64,000 bases of DNA from CALVLD01 sp964467585. GTDB taxonomy: Bacteria; Bacillota; Clostridia; Christensenellales; CAG-138. The position numbers and the translations under genes were made by a program. Position 1 is the stretch's first letter. The number at the start of each line of letters is the position of its first letter. Below the pieces are notes generated by a model. It saw only the letters and a list, made by a program, of their open reading frames with translations, was not told the origin of the DNA and made no database searches. Positions 17,664 to 25,190 of this stretch are shown piece by piece. The stretch is taken from NCBI GenBank assembly GCA_964467585.1, contig CAYXRF010000005.1, positions 47,299 through 111,298 on the forward strand. Direction: 5' to 3'.

Positions 17664-17692
17664 TTGCAATTCATTTTGTGATAATGTAATAT
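17664..17692 (+). promoter_or_regulatory. Promoter of the BlaI-like regulator
   Basis: TTGCAA (17664-17669), 17-bp spacer, TAATAT (17687-17692), about 30 bp before the ATG. An AGAGGAG ribosome site lies between. Confidence 0.55.
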
Positions 17693-17721
17693 AACATTAA
17701 ATCAACCAGAGGAGAAATATT

Positions 17722-18096
17722 ATGATTATTAAGGATGTATCTGCCGCCGAATTGGAGGTAATGGTGCAAATCTGGAATGCCAAGGAGCCGATTACCATTA
17801 AGGATATTTGGCACAACATTGGCGAAAACAAGTGGACATACCAAACCGTGCAGACATTTGTCAATCGTCTTCATATGAAGGGCTTCATTGAAATGGTTGG
17901 CAAAAAGATTCGCAGCTTTGAGTACATCCCCGCCGTTACGCGTGCGGAGTATGTCGCCTTCACAAAAATCAATCTGTTTGACGGCAGCGAGGGCGCAACC
18001 ATTACGGAGCTTGTTCAGGCGCTTTACAGCACGGGCAAGGTTCGCGGGGAGGACCTGGACGCTCTTGCCGCGTGGATTAACCAAATCCGAGGCTGA
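17722..18096 (+). CDS. BlaI/MecI/CopY-family transcriptional regulator
   Basis: A 124-residue winged-helix protein. The N-terminal DNA-binding domain shows the family pattern: AELEVMVQIWNAKEPITIKDIWHNI, then WTYQTVQTFVNRLHMKGFI for the recognition helix and wing. The C-terminal half (FDGSEGATITELVQALYSTG..) fits the dimerisation helix. Relatives repress beta-lactamase or copper genes and are released by proteolysis through a BlaR1-type sensor. No BlaR1 or beta-lactamase gene is adjacent, so its target is unknown. Confidence 0.85.
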   Translation: MIIKDVSAAELEVMVQIWNAKEPITIKDIWHNIGENKWTYQTVQTFVNRLHMKGFIEMVGKKIRSFEYIPAVTRAEYVAFTKINLFDGSEGATITELVQALYSTGKVRGEDLDALAAWINQIRG

Positions 18097-18169
18097 CGTA
18101 CACGGCGCCCGGCATACCGGCGATAAATAAGTTTTTTGTTTCTGTTATCCTTCGGCGGGCGGCAGCGGG

Positions 18170-18214
18170 GGCTGCATCCCGTCGGGGGAGGGTCGCTTAG
18201 ATGCGGCTTTTTTT
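18170..18214 (+). terminator. Terminator after the BlaI-like gene
   Basis: Stem 18170-18177 with 18201-18208 (8 bp including two G-U pairs) is followed by seven T. The rest of 18097-18327 shows no gene. Confidence 0.55.
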
Positions 18215-18327
18215 ATACGCTGTGGTTTGAAAGCGCTTATGGCACAACATGTTGTGGCGGATGGGTTTTCCTATATACCATAAGCATTTTGCAGCAAATA
18301 TATAATGCTTGCGGGTTAAAAATTGTG

Positions 18328-18356
18328 TTGACAGATGCGCTTTCATATGTTAAAGT
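18328..18356 (+). promoter_or_regulatory. Promoter of the rpmG-secE-nusG block
   Basis: TTGACA (18328-18333), 17-bp spacer, TAAAGT (18351-18356). A CCCCC/GGGGG mini-hairpin (18366-18379) lies in the early leader. The leader of about 100 nt ends in AAGGAGG before rpmG. Confidence 0.7.
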
Positions 18357-18460
18357 AGTCAAGTGCCCCCGTTTGGGGGTATTATTTAGCTTGTATGTCG
18401 GGTTTTCGATATATGGCTGGGCGCGGGCAGCACCGCCGCCAATTTAAGGAGGATATCACC

Positions 18461-18610
18461 ATGCGCGTTAAGATCACATTGGCTTGCACCGAGTGCAAGC
18501 AGAGGAACTACGACACAATGAAGAACAAGAAGAACGATCCCGATCGTCTTGAGTTCAACAAGTATTGTCGCTTCTGCCGCAAGCACACTCTCCATAGGGA
18601 AGCTAAGTAA
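18461..18610 (+). CDS. rpmG: 50S ribosomal protein L33 (zinc-type)
   Basis: A 49-residue protein with MRVKITLACTECKQRNY and CRFCRKHTLHRE: the two Cys pairs (C9, C12, C36, C39) form the zinc ribbon of the C+ L33 paralogue. The ATG at 18461 follows AAGGAGGATATCACC; the longer frame from 18395 has no support. rpmG-secE-nusG order is conserved across Firmicutes. Confidence 0.95.
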   Translation: MRVKITLACTECKQRNYDTMKNKKNDPDRLEFNKYCRFCRKHTLHREAK

Positions 18611-18624
18611 GGCGGTAAAGAAAA

Positions 18625-18852
18625 ATGGCTAATGATACTGCGGCAAAAAAGCCCAACGTTTTCAAGAGATTCGGCAAATTCTGCAAAGAGGTTTCCGCCG
18701 AGGTAAAGCAGCTCACTTGGCCCACCAAGAAAGAGCTTCTCAATTATTGCCTTGCGGTCGTCGCTTTCTGCGCGCTCATGGCGCTCATAATCGGTCTGCT
18801 TGACCTTGGCTTTATGAAGGGCTTTGAAGTTCTCGGAAGCCTCGGTAATTGA
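18625..18852 (+). CDS. secE: Preprotein translocase subunit SecE
   Basis: A 75-residue single-span membrane protein. The signature KFCKEVSAEVKQLTWPTKKELLNYCLAVV (amphipathic helix plus the start of the membrane span) is that of bacterial SecE, which clamps SecY in the translocon. It lies 14 bp after rpmG and before nusG. Confidence 0.95.
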   Translation: MANDTAAKKPNVFKRFGKFCKEVSAEVKQLTWPTKKELLNYCLAVVAFCALMALIIGLLDLGFMKGFEVLGSLGN

Positions 18853-18869
18853 CAGGATTTGGGTTGACG

Positions 18870-19487
18870 ATGGCAGACGAGCTTCAAAAAGATAATATCA
18901 GCGTCGATGCGGAGGCACAGCCTCAGCAAGACGACGAGGTCAGGACGCATTACGGGGACGACACTCCTGTCGAGCCGCGTTGGTATGTTGCGCACACCTA
19001 TTCGGGCTATGAGAACAAGGTCAAGGAAGACCTTGAGAAGACTATCGAAAATCGTGGTCTTCAGGATCTCATACTTGAGGTGAAGTACCCTACCGAAACG
19101 GTTACGGAGCCGAAGGAGGGTTCTAAAAAGCCCAAGACGTATCTCCGCAAGGTTTATCCGGGCTATGTCATGGTTAAAATGATTATGACAGACAAAACGT
19201 GGTATGTCGTTCGCAACACGCGCGGCGTAACCGGCTTTGTCGGCCCCGGCAGCAAGCCCATACCCCTCACCGATGAAGAAGTCACCGCGATGGGTGTTGA
19301 GCGTATGCACCTCAAGCTCGAAATTGAGGTCGGTGAAAGCGTTCGCGTTGTATCCGATCCCTTTGCAAACTTTATCGGTGTTGTGCAGTCCGTCAATCCG
19401 GAGACTCAGCGCGTCAAGCTGCTGATATCCCTGTTTGGCAAGGATACTCCGATTGAGCTTGACTTTATCGAGGTTCAAAAGCTGTAA
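18870..19487 (+). CDS. nusG: Transcription termination/antitermination protein NusG
   Basis: The protein is 205 residues from the ATG at 18870 (MADELQK); the frame is open from 18849, but the first eight codons are not family-like. The NGN domain is marked by WYVAHTYSGYENKVKEDLE and KVYPGYVMVKM, followed by GPGSKPIPLTDEE and the KOW domain with VGESVRVVSDPFANFIGVV. An acidic N-terminal tail is common in clostridial NusG. It links RNA polymerase to Rho or ribosomes. Cotranscribed with secE. Confidence 0.95.
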   Translation: MADELQKDNISVDAEAQPQQDDEVRTHYGDDTPVEPRWYVAHTYSGYENKVKEDLEKTIENRGLQDLILEVKYPTETVTEPKEGSKKPKTYLRKVYPGYVMVKMIMTDKTWYVVRNTRGVTGFVGPGSKPIPLTDEEVTAMGVERMHLKLEIEVGESVRVVSDPFANFIGVVQSVNPETQRVKLLISLFGKDTPIELDFIEVQKL

Positions 19488-19518
19488 AAGCCACGCAACC
19501 AATGTAAACCCGTATGTT

Positions 19519-19610
19519 ACCCCCATTACTATTTGGGGGATCGCATAGTGGGAGGATCAACGGCGTCACATGAAAAAGGCGTCCGCGCTCCGCTCGCACC
19601 ACATTATATT
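19519..19610 (+). promoter_or_regulatory. Candidate L11/L1 leader structure upstream of rplK
   Basis: The 140-bp nusG-rplK gap holds a CCCCC...GGGGG hairpin (19519-19538) and a GTGGGAG (from about 19549)...CTCGCACCAC pairing (to about 19603). The GTGG-GAG/CCAC layout recurs before rplA. It may be an autogenous ribosomal-protein binding site; this is inferred from position and similarity of the two structures. Confidence 0.4.
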
Positions 19611-19627
19611 TAGGAGGAATTTTTCAA

Positions 19628-20053
19628 ATGGCAAAGAAGATAACAGGCTTTGTCAAGCTGCAGATCCCCGCGGGCAAAGCAACACCCGCACCGCCCGTCG
19701 GTCCCGCTCTGGGTCAGCACGGCGTAAACATCATGGGCTTTTGTAAAGAGTTCAACGAGCGCACCTCAAAGCAGGCGGGGCTTATAATCCCCGTAGTCAT
19801 CACCGTCTATCAGGATCGTTCGTTCACCTTTATCACAAAGACTCCGCCCGCATCCGTTCTTATCAAAAAGGCGTGCGGTATTGAAAGCGGCTCCGGCGTA
19901 CCCAACAAGACAAAGGTCGCCAATATCACAACCGCACAGGTTCGTGAAATTGCGGAGCTCAAGATGCCCGACCTCAACGCCGCTTCAGTTGAAGCAGCTA
20001 TGAGCATGATAGCCGGCACAGCGCGCAGCATGGGCGTTGTTGTGGTTGACTGA
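19628..20053 (+). CDS. rplK: 50S ribosomal protein L11
   Basis: A 141-residue protein with KLQIPAGKATPAPPVGPALGQHGVNIMGFCKEFN at the N-terminus and the C-terminal rRNA-binding domain (PPASVLIKKACGIESGSG...VREIAELKMPDLNA). It is part of the GTPase-associated centre with L10/L7/L12. A TTAGGAGG ribosome site precedes the ATG. Confidence 0.97.
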   Translation: MAKKITGFVKLQIPAGKATPAPPVGPALGQHGVNIMGFCKEFNERTSKQAGLIIPVVITVYQDRSFTFITKTPPASVLIKKACGIESGSGVPNKTKVANITTAQVREIAELKMPDLNAASVEAAMSMIAGTARSMGVVVVD

Positions 20054-20063
20054 TTGGACAAAA

Positions 20064-20092
20064 TGTGGGAGGCGGCAGCCGCTATTACCACA
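20064..20092 (+). promoter_or_regulatory. Candidate L1 autoregulatory stem-loop upstream of rplA
   Basis: TGTGG (20064-20068) pairs with CCACA (20088-20092). Inside, GAG faces TATTA as an asymmetric internal loop around an inner stem GCGG/CCGC (20072-20075/20079-20082). It sits just upstream of the rplA ribosome site. The size and the asymmetric loop resemble L1 mRNA sites, which mimic the 23S rRNA L1 site; L1 binding is inferred. Confidence 0.5.
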
Positions 20093-20108
20093 GGGAGGAT
20101 AATTATTT

Positions 20109-20804
20109 ATGAAGCATGGTAAAAAGTACAGCGATAGCTTCAAAACTATCGAAAAGCAAAAGCTCTATGATCCGGACGAGGGCATTTCAACGGTTCTTGC
20201 AACCGCAAAGGCAAAGTTCGATGAGACAATCGAGGCGCACATCCGTTTGGGCGTTGATTCCCGTCACGCAGACCAGCAGGTTCGCGGCGCGGTGGTTCTT
20301 CCCCACGGCACAGGTCGTGTGATACGCGTGCTTGTTTTCGCAAAGGGCGACAAGGCGCGTGAGGCGCAGGAGGCGGGCGCTGATTTTGTAGGCGATGAGG
20401 ATACCGTTAAAAAGATTCAGACCGAAAACTGGTTTGGCTTTGACGTTTGCGTTGCTACTCCCGATATGATGGGAGTGGTCGGACGTATCGGTCGTGTTCT
20501 TGGCCCAAAGGGCTTGATGCCTAACCCCAAGAGCGGCACGGTTACTATGGACGTCGCAAAGGCGGTCAAGGATATCAAAGCCGGTAAGGTCGAGTATCGT
20601 GTTGACAAAACCAATATCGTCCATTGCCCAATCGGCAAGGCTTCCTTCGGGCAGGAGAAGATTACTGAAAATCTTAACACCCTCATGGACGCCATTATCA
20701 AGGCAAAGCCCGCAGCTGCAAAGGGAACATACATTAAAAGTCTCGTTCTTTCCGCAACAATGGGCCCGGGCGTGCGCTTTAACGGCACAAAGTTCGGCAA
20801 CTGA
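20109..20804 (+). CDS. rplA: 50S ribosomal protein L1
   Basis: A 231-residue protein with MKHGKKYSD, VVLPHGTGRVIRVLVFAKG, and the signature GRIGRVLGPKGLMPNPKSGTVT. L1 binds the 23S L1 stalk and often its own mRNA. The gene is followed by a strong terminator instead of rplJ-rplL. Confidence 0.97.
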   Translation: MKHGKKYSDSFKTIEKQKLYDPDEGISTVLATAKAKFDETIEAHIRLGVDSRHADQQVRGAVVLPHGTGRVIRVLVFAKGDKAREAQEAGADFVGDEDTVKKIQTENWFGFDVCVATPDMMGVVGRIGRVLGPKGLMPNPKSGTVTMDVAKAVKDIKAGKVEYRVDKTNIVHCPIGKASFGQEKITENLNTLMDAIIKAKPAAAKGTYIKSLVLSATMGPGVRFNGTKFGN

Positions 20805-20875
20805 CATAAGGCATAATTTGCCGCAGTGCGGTAATATGCCGATGCGCAAAAGTATCCTTATATAAGATGATAAAC

Positions 20876-20908
20876 AACCGTCCGTTTGCAAATAACGGAC
20901 GGTTTTTT
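20876..20908 (+). terminator. Strong terminator after rplA
   Basis: An 11-bp stem (20876-20886 with 20894-20904) is followed by six T. It closes the ribosomal block. The 20909-21000 stretch shows nothing else. Confidence 0.9.
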
Positions 20909-21000
20909 ATACGCCGATTTACAAACAACCGCATACGATTTTTATGTGGATAATCGGCAAAAATAACCTCCGCCGTTTTAGGCACACGTTAAAACGAGTG

Positions 21001-21029
21001 TTGACAAATGGCGTGAATACGGGTTATAT
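21001..21029 (+). promoter_or_regulatory. Promoter of the GNAT gene
   Basis: TTGACA (21001-21006), 17-bp spacer, TTATAT (21024-21029). The transcript would have a 5' UTR of about 115 nt before the GNAT start. I could not match that UTR to a known riboswitch. Confidence 0.75.
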
Positions 21030-21152
21030 TGAGTCGGACGACAGTCTCCTCGAGCGATTGAAAATGATGGACAGTAACCCCCGTTCAGCGCAGTCCGCAG
21101 TCAATGCCTCGATCTGAAGCGTCAAAAACAGTACATCAATAAGAGGTGCATA

Positions 21153-21701
21153 ATGCTCTTTGAAAATGTTGAATTTAATTTGAGAGACGGACGAAAATGT
21201 GTTTTGAGAAGCCCAAATGAAACGGATGCCGCAAGCATGCTTGAGTATCTGCGCACGATTTGCGGTGAGACGGAATTTGTGCTGCGCTATCCTGATGAAT
21301 GCGAAAGCATGACGGTTGAAGAGGAGCGCAGGTTCTTCAGCGTGATAAACAATTCCGAAAGGGATATGATGATTCTTGCCGAAGCTGAAGGTAGAATCAT
21401 TGGCAACTGTCATATCGAATGCAAGGCGCTAAGAAAAACACGCCACAGGTGCTCAATTGCCATAAGCGTGCTGGAGGATTTTTGGAGCTTGGGCGTTGGT
21501 TCGCATTTTATGGCGGAGATGATACGTCACGCGGGCAATATGGGCTGCACACGAATGGAGCTTGAATATGTCGAGGGCAATTCACGCGCCAAAAGAATGT
21601 ACGAAAAATTCGGATTTTCCGAGTATGGCATACGCCCGGATGCGCTGCACCTGAAAAATGGCGAAAGCGTTTCGGAAATTTTGATGGCTCGAAATATCTG
21701 A
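21153..21701 (+). CDS. GNAT-family N-acetyltransferase
   Basis: A 182-residue acetyltransferase. The N-terminal half shows the pattern LRSPNETDAASMLEYLR, and the acetyl-CoA region reads ISVLEDFWSLGVGSHFMAEMIRHA (motif A, with a Q/R-x-x-G/A-like loop), followed by ELEYVEGNSRAKRMYEKFGF (motif B). It belongs to the RimJ/L-like branch by overall pattern. Substrate unknown. A GAGGTG ribosome site precedes the ATG. Confidence 0.88.
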   Translation: MLFENVEFNLRDGRKCVLRSPNETDAASMLEYLRTICGETEFVLRYPDECESMTVEEERRFFSVINNSERDMMILAEAEGRIIGNCHIECKALRKTRHRCSIAISVLEDFWSLGVGSHFMAEMIRHAGNMGCTRMELEYVEGNSRAKRMYEKFGFSEYGIRPDALHLKNGESVSEILMARNI

Positions 21702-21777
21702 TCATATGCCATAGCAAAGAATCACAAAAAAAGGCGTGTCGACAAAAAAACAAACCGAGTGAAGGGAAATTACTTTA

Positions 21778-22596
21778 ATGCCGAGTATGCTTTCCGCAGC
21801 GCTGATTCAGCTGCGGGTAACGGACGATGTTGAAAAAAATCTTGCAGCGGCGGATAAATTTATCGACAAAGCCGCAAGCGCGGGCAATGATTTAATTGTG
21901 CTGCCCGAGATGTTCGCCTGCCCGTACAGCAACGCCGCATTCGTAAAAAATGCCGAGCCCTCGGGCGGAAGAACGACCCAAATGCTTGCCGCCGCCGCCG
22001 CAAGAACGGGCAAAATAATAATCGGCGGCAGTATGCCTCAAGCGGAGGACGGCAAAATATACAATACCTGCTTCGTTTTTGACGGCACAGGCGCGTGCGT
22101 TGCAAGGCATCGCAAGCTGCATCTTTTTGATATTGAGATTGAGAACGGGCAGAGCTTCAAAGAGTCCGAAACGCTTTCACGCGGGGATGAAATCACAGTA
22201 TTTGATACTCCGTTTGGCAAGATTGGCGTGTGTATCTGCTTTGACCTGCGCTTTCCGGAGCTGTTCAGGGCGATGGCAAAGCGCGGTGCGCGGGCGATAG
22301 TTGTGCCCGCAGCTTTCAATATGACGACCGGGCCGCTGCACTGGGAGCTGCTTTTTCGTGCGCGGTCGGTCGATTATCAGCTTTTCATGCTTGGGTGCGC
22401 CCCTGCGCGGGATAAAAACCAAAGCTATGTCAGCTATGCAAACTCGATTATCGTCAACCCGTGGGGAAAAGTTATTGGAGCGGCGGGGGACGCCGAGGGT
22501 GTGCTTTCCGCAGACATAGACCTTGACGAGGTTGACAGTGTCCGCCGACAGATCCCCACGGCTTCCGCGCTTCGAAACGACATTTACAGCGCTTGA
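21778..22596 (+). CDS. Carbon-nitrogen hydrolase (nitrilase superfamily, omega-amidase-like)
   Basis: A 272-residue cytosolic hydrolase with the full Glu-Lys-Cys triad: Glu44 in VLPEMF, Lys113 in RHRKLHLFDIE and Cys154 in ICFDLRFPE. HLFDIEI and the final PTASALR region fit the Nit2/omega-amidase subgroup, which removes the amide of alpha-ketoglutaramate or related compounds. The start ATG has a GAAGGGAAA site. Its 3' end overlaps the convergent EamA gene by 13 bp. Confidence 0.88.
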   Translation: MPSMLSAALIQLRVTDDVEKNLAAADKFIDKAASAGNDLIVLPEMFACPYSNAAFVKNAEPSGGRTTQMLAAAAARTGKIIIGGSMPQAEDGKIYNTCFVFDGTGACVARHRKLHLFDIEIENGQSFKESETLSRGDEITVFDTPFGKIGVCICFDLRFPELFRAMAKRGARAIVVPAAFNMTTGPLHWELLFRARSVDYQLFMLGCAPARDKNQSYVSYANSIIVNPWGKVIGAAGDAEGVLSADIDLDEVDSVRRQIPTASALRNDIYSA

Positions 22597-23531
22597 GACG
22601 TCTTTTTCTTTGGCTCAAGCTGAGCCAAAACCATGGCCGCGCAGATTACAACAAAGCCGATTATTGTTGATATCGTTGGTTTTTCGTGGAGTATTACAAT
22701 CGCTGCAAGGCTGCCGAAGGGCGCCTCAAGGCACAAAAGCAAGGACGCGTAGGACGACTGCGCATGCTTTATGCCTATGTTTTGAAGCGTCTGCGCAAGC
22801 AGAGTTGCAAGCAGCGCGACATATGCGATCGAGAGCCAAACCGATGTGGGCAGGGTGGCAAAGCTTGGCATTGTTTCGGTCAGAAGCGTGTTTGTCCACG
22901 AATAGATAGCGCAAAATGTGAATTGCAGGCAGGTCAGCACAAGCATATTGACGTTTTTTTCGGCATACTTGTCAACAAAAACAATGTGAAGCGCAAAGAA
23001 TATGCCCGAAACAAGAGTAAGCCCGTCCCCAAAAAGCTCCAAGCTTCCGCCTGAAAGCGTGGCGCCGAAAATCGAAAGCGATTTTTCCGCCGCCGCGCCG
23101 GTTTCCCCGCCAAGCGAAACAAGCTCCAGCCCAGCAAAACAAAGCAGCGCGGCGATTACAAGCATTGGCTTTGGACGTTTTTTTAGTATCAGCCATGCAA
23201 AAACAGGAACAATCACAACATACACTCCCGTTATGAAAGCGTTTTTACCGACTGTGGTATATTGAAGCCCATATGTTTGCGAAGTGAAGCCCGCATAAAG
23301 AAAAAATCCTGTCAGTGCGCCGTATGCAACCACGCGCCATGAAAGCTCACGACGATATTTTATCAACGCGAATGAAAGTCCCAGCGCACCCACGCTGAAA
23401 CGAATGGCAAGTATTAGATTGGGCGGCATGGCGTCCAATGAGTTTTTCATCATAACAAACGAAACACCCCATATGAACGCTGCTCCGATAAGCATTATGC
23501 TTGCGATTATATGCGACCGTCTGCCCGTCAT
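22584..23531 (-). CDS. EamA/DMT-family transporter
   Basis: The protein is about 315 residues with ten hydrophobic spans and the two EamA repeats: IMLIGAAFIWGVSFVMMKNSL at the start and a second from about residue 160. It belongs to the 10-TMS drug/metabolite exporter superfamily. The start chosen is the ATG at 23531 (MTGRRSH) because CGGAGG lies just upstream; the frame continues to 23576 without support. A TCGACA-17-TAGCAT promoter is possible around 23560-23610. Substrate unknown. Confidence 0.88.
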   Translation of the reverse strand: MTGRRSHIIASIMLIGAAFIWGVSFVMMKNSLDAMPPNLILAIRFSVGALGLSFALIKYRRELSWRVVAYGALTGFFLYAGFTSQTYGLQYTTVGKNAFITGVYVVIVPVFAWLILKKRPKPMLVIAALLCFAGLELVSLGGETGAAAEKSLSIFGATLSGGSLELFGDGLTLVSGIFFALHIVFVDKYAEKNVNMLVLTCLQFTFCAIYSWTNTLLTETMPSFATLPTSVWLSIAYVALLATLLAQTLQNIGIKHAQSSYASLLLCLEAPFGSLAAIVILHEKPTISTIIGFVVICAAMVLAQLEPKKKTSQAL

Positions 23532-23712
23532 TTTTTCAACCTCCGCAAAAAACATTGGCGAACAGTATGCTATCATGTTTTGCGCAAATTGTCGAGGGCG
23601 TATTTTACAAAAAGCGATGAAAGGTCGGCGACAAAATTTTGCTCACAATAACAGGCAGTGCAAAAATTGTCAGGCGGTGCGGGCGATAATTAAAAAAACT
23701 GTTTACTAAATG

Positions 23713-23823
23713 TTAACAAATTGCCGTCTTTTTCGGGTTGACACCCAAAGTTAAACATGCTAACATCATGGTGTTGAAAGGGCAAGGCGAATGTCCGCTC
23801 AGCAAATGATAAGTATTCTTCAT
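23713..23823 (-). CDS. Unrecognised 36-residue ORF with a strong ribosome site
   Basis: On the minus strand a near-ideal TTAGGAGG lies about 8 nt before ATG and opens a 36-codon frame: MKNTYHLLSGHSPCPFNTMM, then LACLTLGVNPKKTAIC. It has three Cys (14, 23, 36), the last at the C-terminus, and no clear signal peptide. It lies between the gerM-like gene and the EamA gene, downstream of a bidirectional terminator; a weak hairpin with seven U follows (about 23693-23725). I do not recognise a family. It could be a small protein, a leader peptide or chance. Confidence 0.4.
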   Translation of the reverse strand: MKNTYHLLSGHSPCPFNTMMLACLTLGVNPKKTAIC

Positions 23824-23866
23824 GGGATGCCTCCTAATCATCCATAATTGCATACTTGAGTTACAG

Positions 23867-23905
23867 CACAAAAAAGGAACGTCGTGACGCCGTTCCTTTT
23901 TTGTG
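23867..23905. terminator. Bidirectional terminator
   Basis: A perfect 15-bp stem (23867-23881 with 23891-23905) has A tracts on one arm and T tracts on the other, so U runs follow the GC core in both directions. It terminates the gerM-like gene, 40 bp past its stop. Confidence 0.85.
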
Positions 23906-23943
23906 ATATCGGGGCTGCGCCCGAGCTTTGCGCAAGGCAAAAA

Positions 23944-24972
23944 TCAGTCGTTTATATAAAGCGGAACAGAAACCGATTCGGGAGAATACACAACTCCGTT
24001 AACCTGTATTATAAGCGATGTAAATTCACACACATCGGAGGCTGTCAGATACAGCGTCTCATAGGCAAGAGCGAAAAGCCCGTCAACCGCCTCCACCTGC
24101 TTGAAGTCCTCCGAAAAATTGACCGTAAGAACTCCGTTTTCAATCGCAGCGCCCAGAAGCAGAGTGCCTGTGGGGAAGCAGTTCAAAAGCATATCGCTGT
24201 TGCCGCCGTTTACCAGACCCGAAACGCAGGAGTAAAGAGTGGGTGCGCTTGTGATGTATCGGGTTATGGGCACGTTGTAAGCCCCGCTTGCGGTCGGGAA
24301 GTAAAGCCGCATTGCAAACGCTGTGCCGCTTGTGGCGACGTCGCCGTTTTCAACGTTTAGAGGGTAGGCGGCGCTGCCGTTGGGAAGGCGCGTGCCGTGC
24401 GGAAGAGCTTCCGCCGATTTTCCGTCTATCAGTATTGATACCGTGCTGATTGTGGGAAACTCCGTCAGCGTGTTAACAACAGCCGCTACAAGCGCATTTT
24501 CCATCGCGGCGGAGCCCATATCGGGCAGACCGATAAGGTTTAGCGTGGCGTTGCCCTCCGCGGAGATTGAAAGCTCAAGCTGCACTCCCGCCGGTATCAC
24601 GGTGCAAAGTCCCATCGCCGTCGCCGCTGCGTCGTTGTCGGGCGTGGAGCTGATATAGCTCAAGCACGCCTTGGCAATGCCCTCCTCCCACGGGATAAGC
24701 TTTGTTACGGGCACGATATATCCCTCATCCGAAAGGTAGTAAAGCGTTGCGCGCCTAAACGTTGCCTGCGCGGAGGGCGTTTCCTCCGCTATGGGAGTTG
24801 TTGTTGCGGACACGGGAGTTTCGGTGGCTTGATTCTCTCCGTTATTGCCCCCGCAGGAGGGTATAAGGCAGAGGCACAGCACAATCACCGCCACACAGGC
24901 AATGCCAACGGCAAGACCTCGCGGCGTAACGCTTCGTGTGAGCTTCGAGAAAAAACTTTTGATATTCTTCAT
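23944..24972 (-). CDS. GerM-like spore germination lipoprotein
   Basis: A 342-residue protein with an N-terminal membrane anchor that ends in a lipobox-like LIPSCGG (about residue 40) and a Thr/Pro-rich linker. Two tandem GerMN domains follow (about 70-195 and 215-340), each with the pattern of an ALxxLxxG/ACLSYI segment, PxG(T/V)xL and a final LTVNFS/TLNLIG beta-strand. B. subtilis GerM has the same two-domain lipoprotein layout and works at the forespore septum. An AGGAGG ribosome site precedes the ATG. This gene is the main hint that the organism sporulates. Confidence 0.85.
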   Translation of the reverse strand: MKNIKSFFSKLTRSVTPRGLAVGIACVAVIVLCLCLIPSCGGNNGENQATETPVSATTTPIAEETPSAQATFRRATLYYLSDEGYIVPVTKLIPWEEGIAKACLSYISSTPDNDAAATAMGLCTVIPAGVQLELSISAEGNATLNLIGLPDMGSAAMENALVAAVVNTLTEFPTISTVSILIDGKSAEALPHGTRLPNGSAAYPLNVENGDVATSGTAFAMRLYFPTASGAYNVPITRYITSAPTLYSCVSGLVNGGNSDMLLNCFPTGTLLLGAAIENGVLTVNFSEDFKQVEAVDGLFALAYETLYLTASDVCEFTSLIIQVNGVVYSPESVSVPLYIND

Positions 24973-25190
24973 TGATGAAGCCTCCTAAAAAATGTGTCGG
25001 GCGCGAACCGCCGCGCCGCGCCATATCTGATACTATTCATCATTTGGGTGAATAATGTTATATGCCGAGGGCAAACAATCGGATTTGCTCACAAATTGAC
25101 AAAAGCAATGCGAGGCGCGCAAGTGCAAAATAAAAATATCCAATCATAGCCGCTATCTTTTATTCCTGTTTGATGATAGAATAGCTGAAT

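Noticed and set aside
18136..18447. 103-codon frame before rpmG
   Set aside because: It spans a terminator and the rpmG promoter, has no ribosome site and no familiar sequence.
21030..21150. Possible riboswitch in the GNAT 5' UTR
   Set aside because: The leader can form some stems but I could not match it to any known class, and it has no terminator or sequestered ribosome site that I can see.
25096..25125. TTGACA at 25096 as a promoter for the MATE gene
   Set aside because: No acceptable -10 hexamer lies 16-18 bp downstream.
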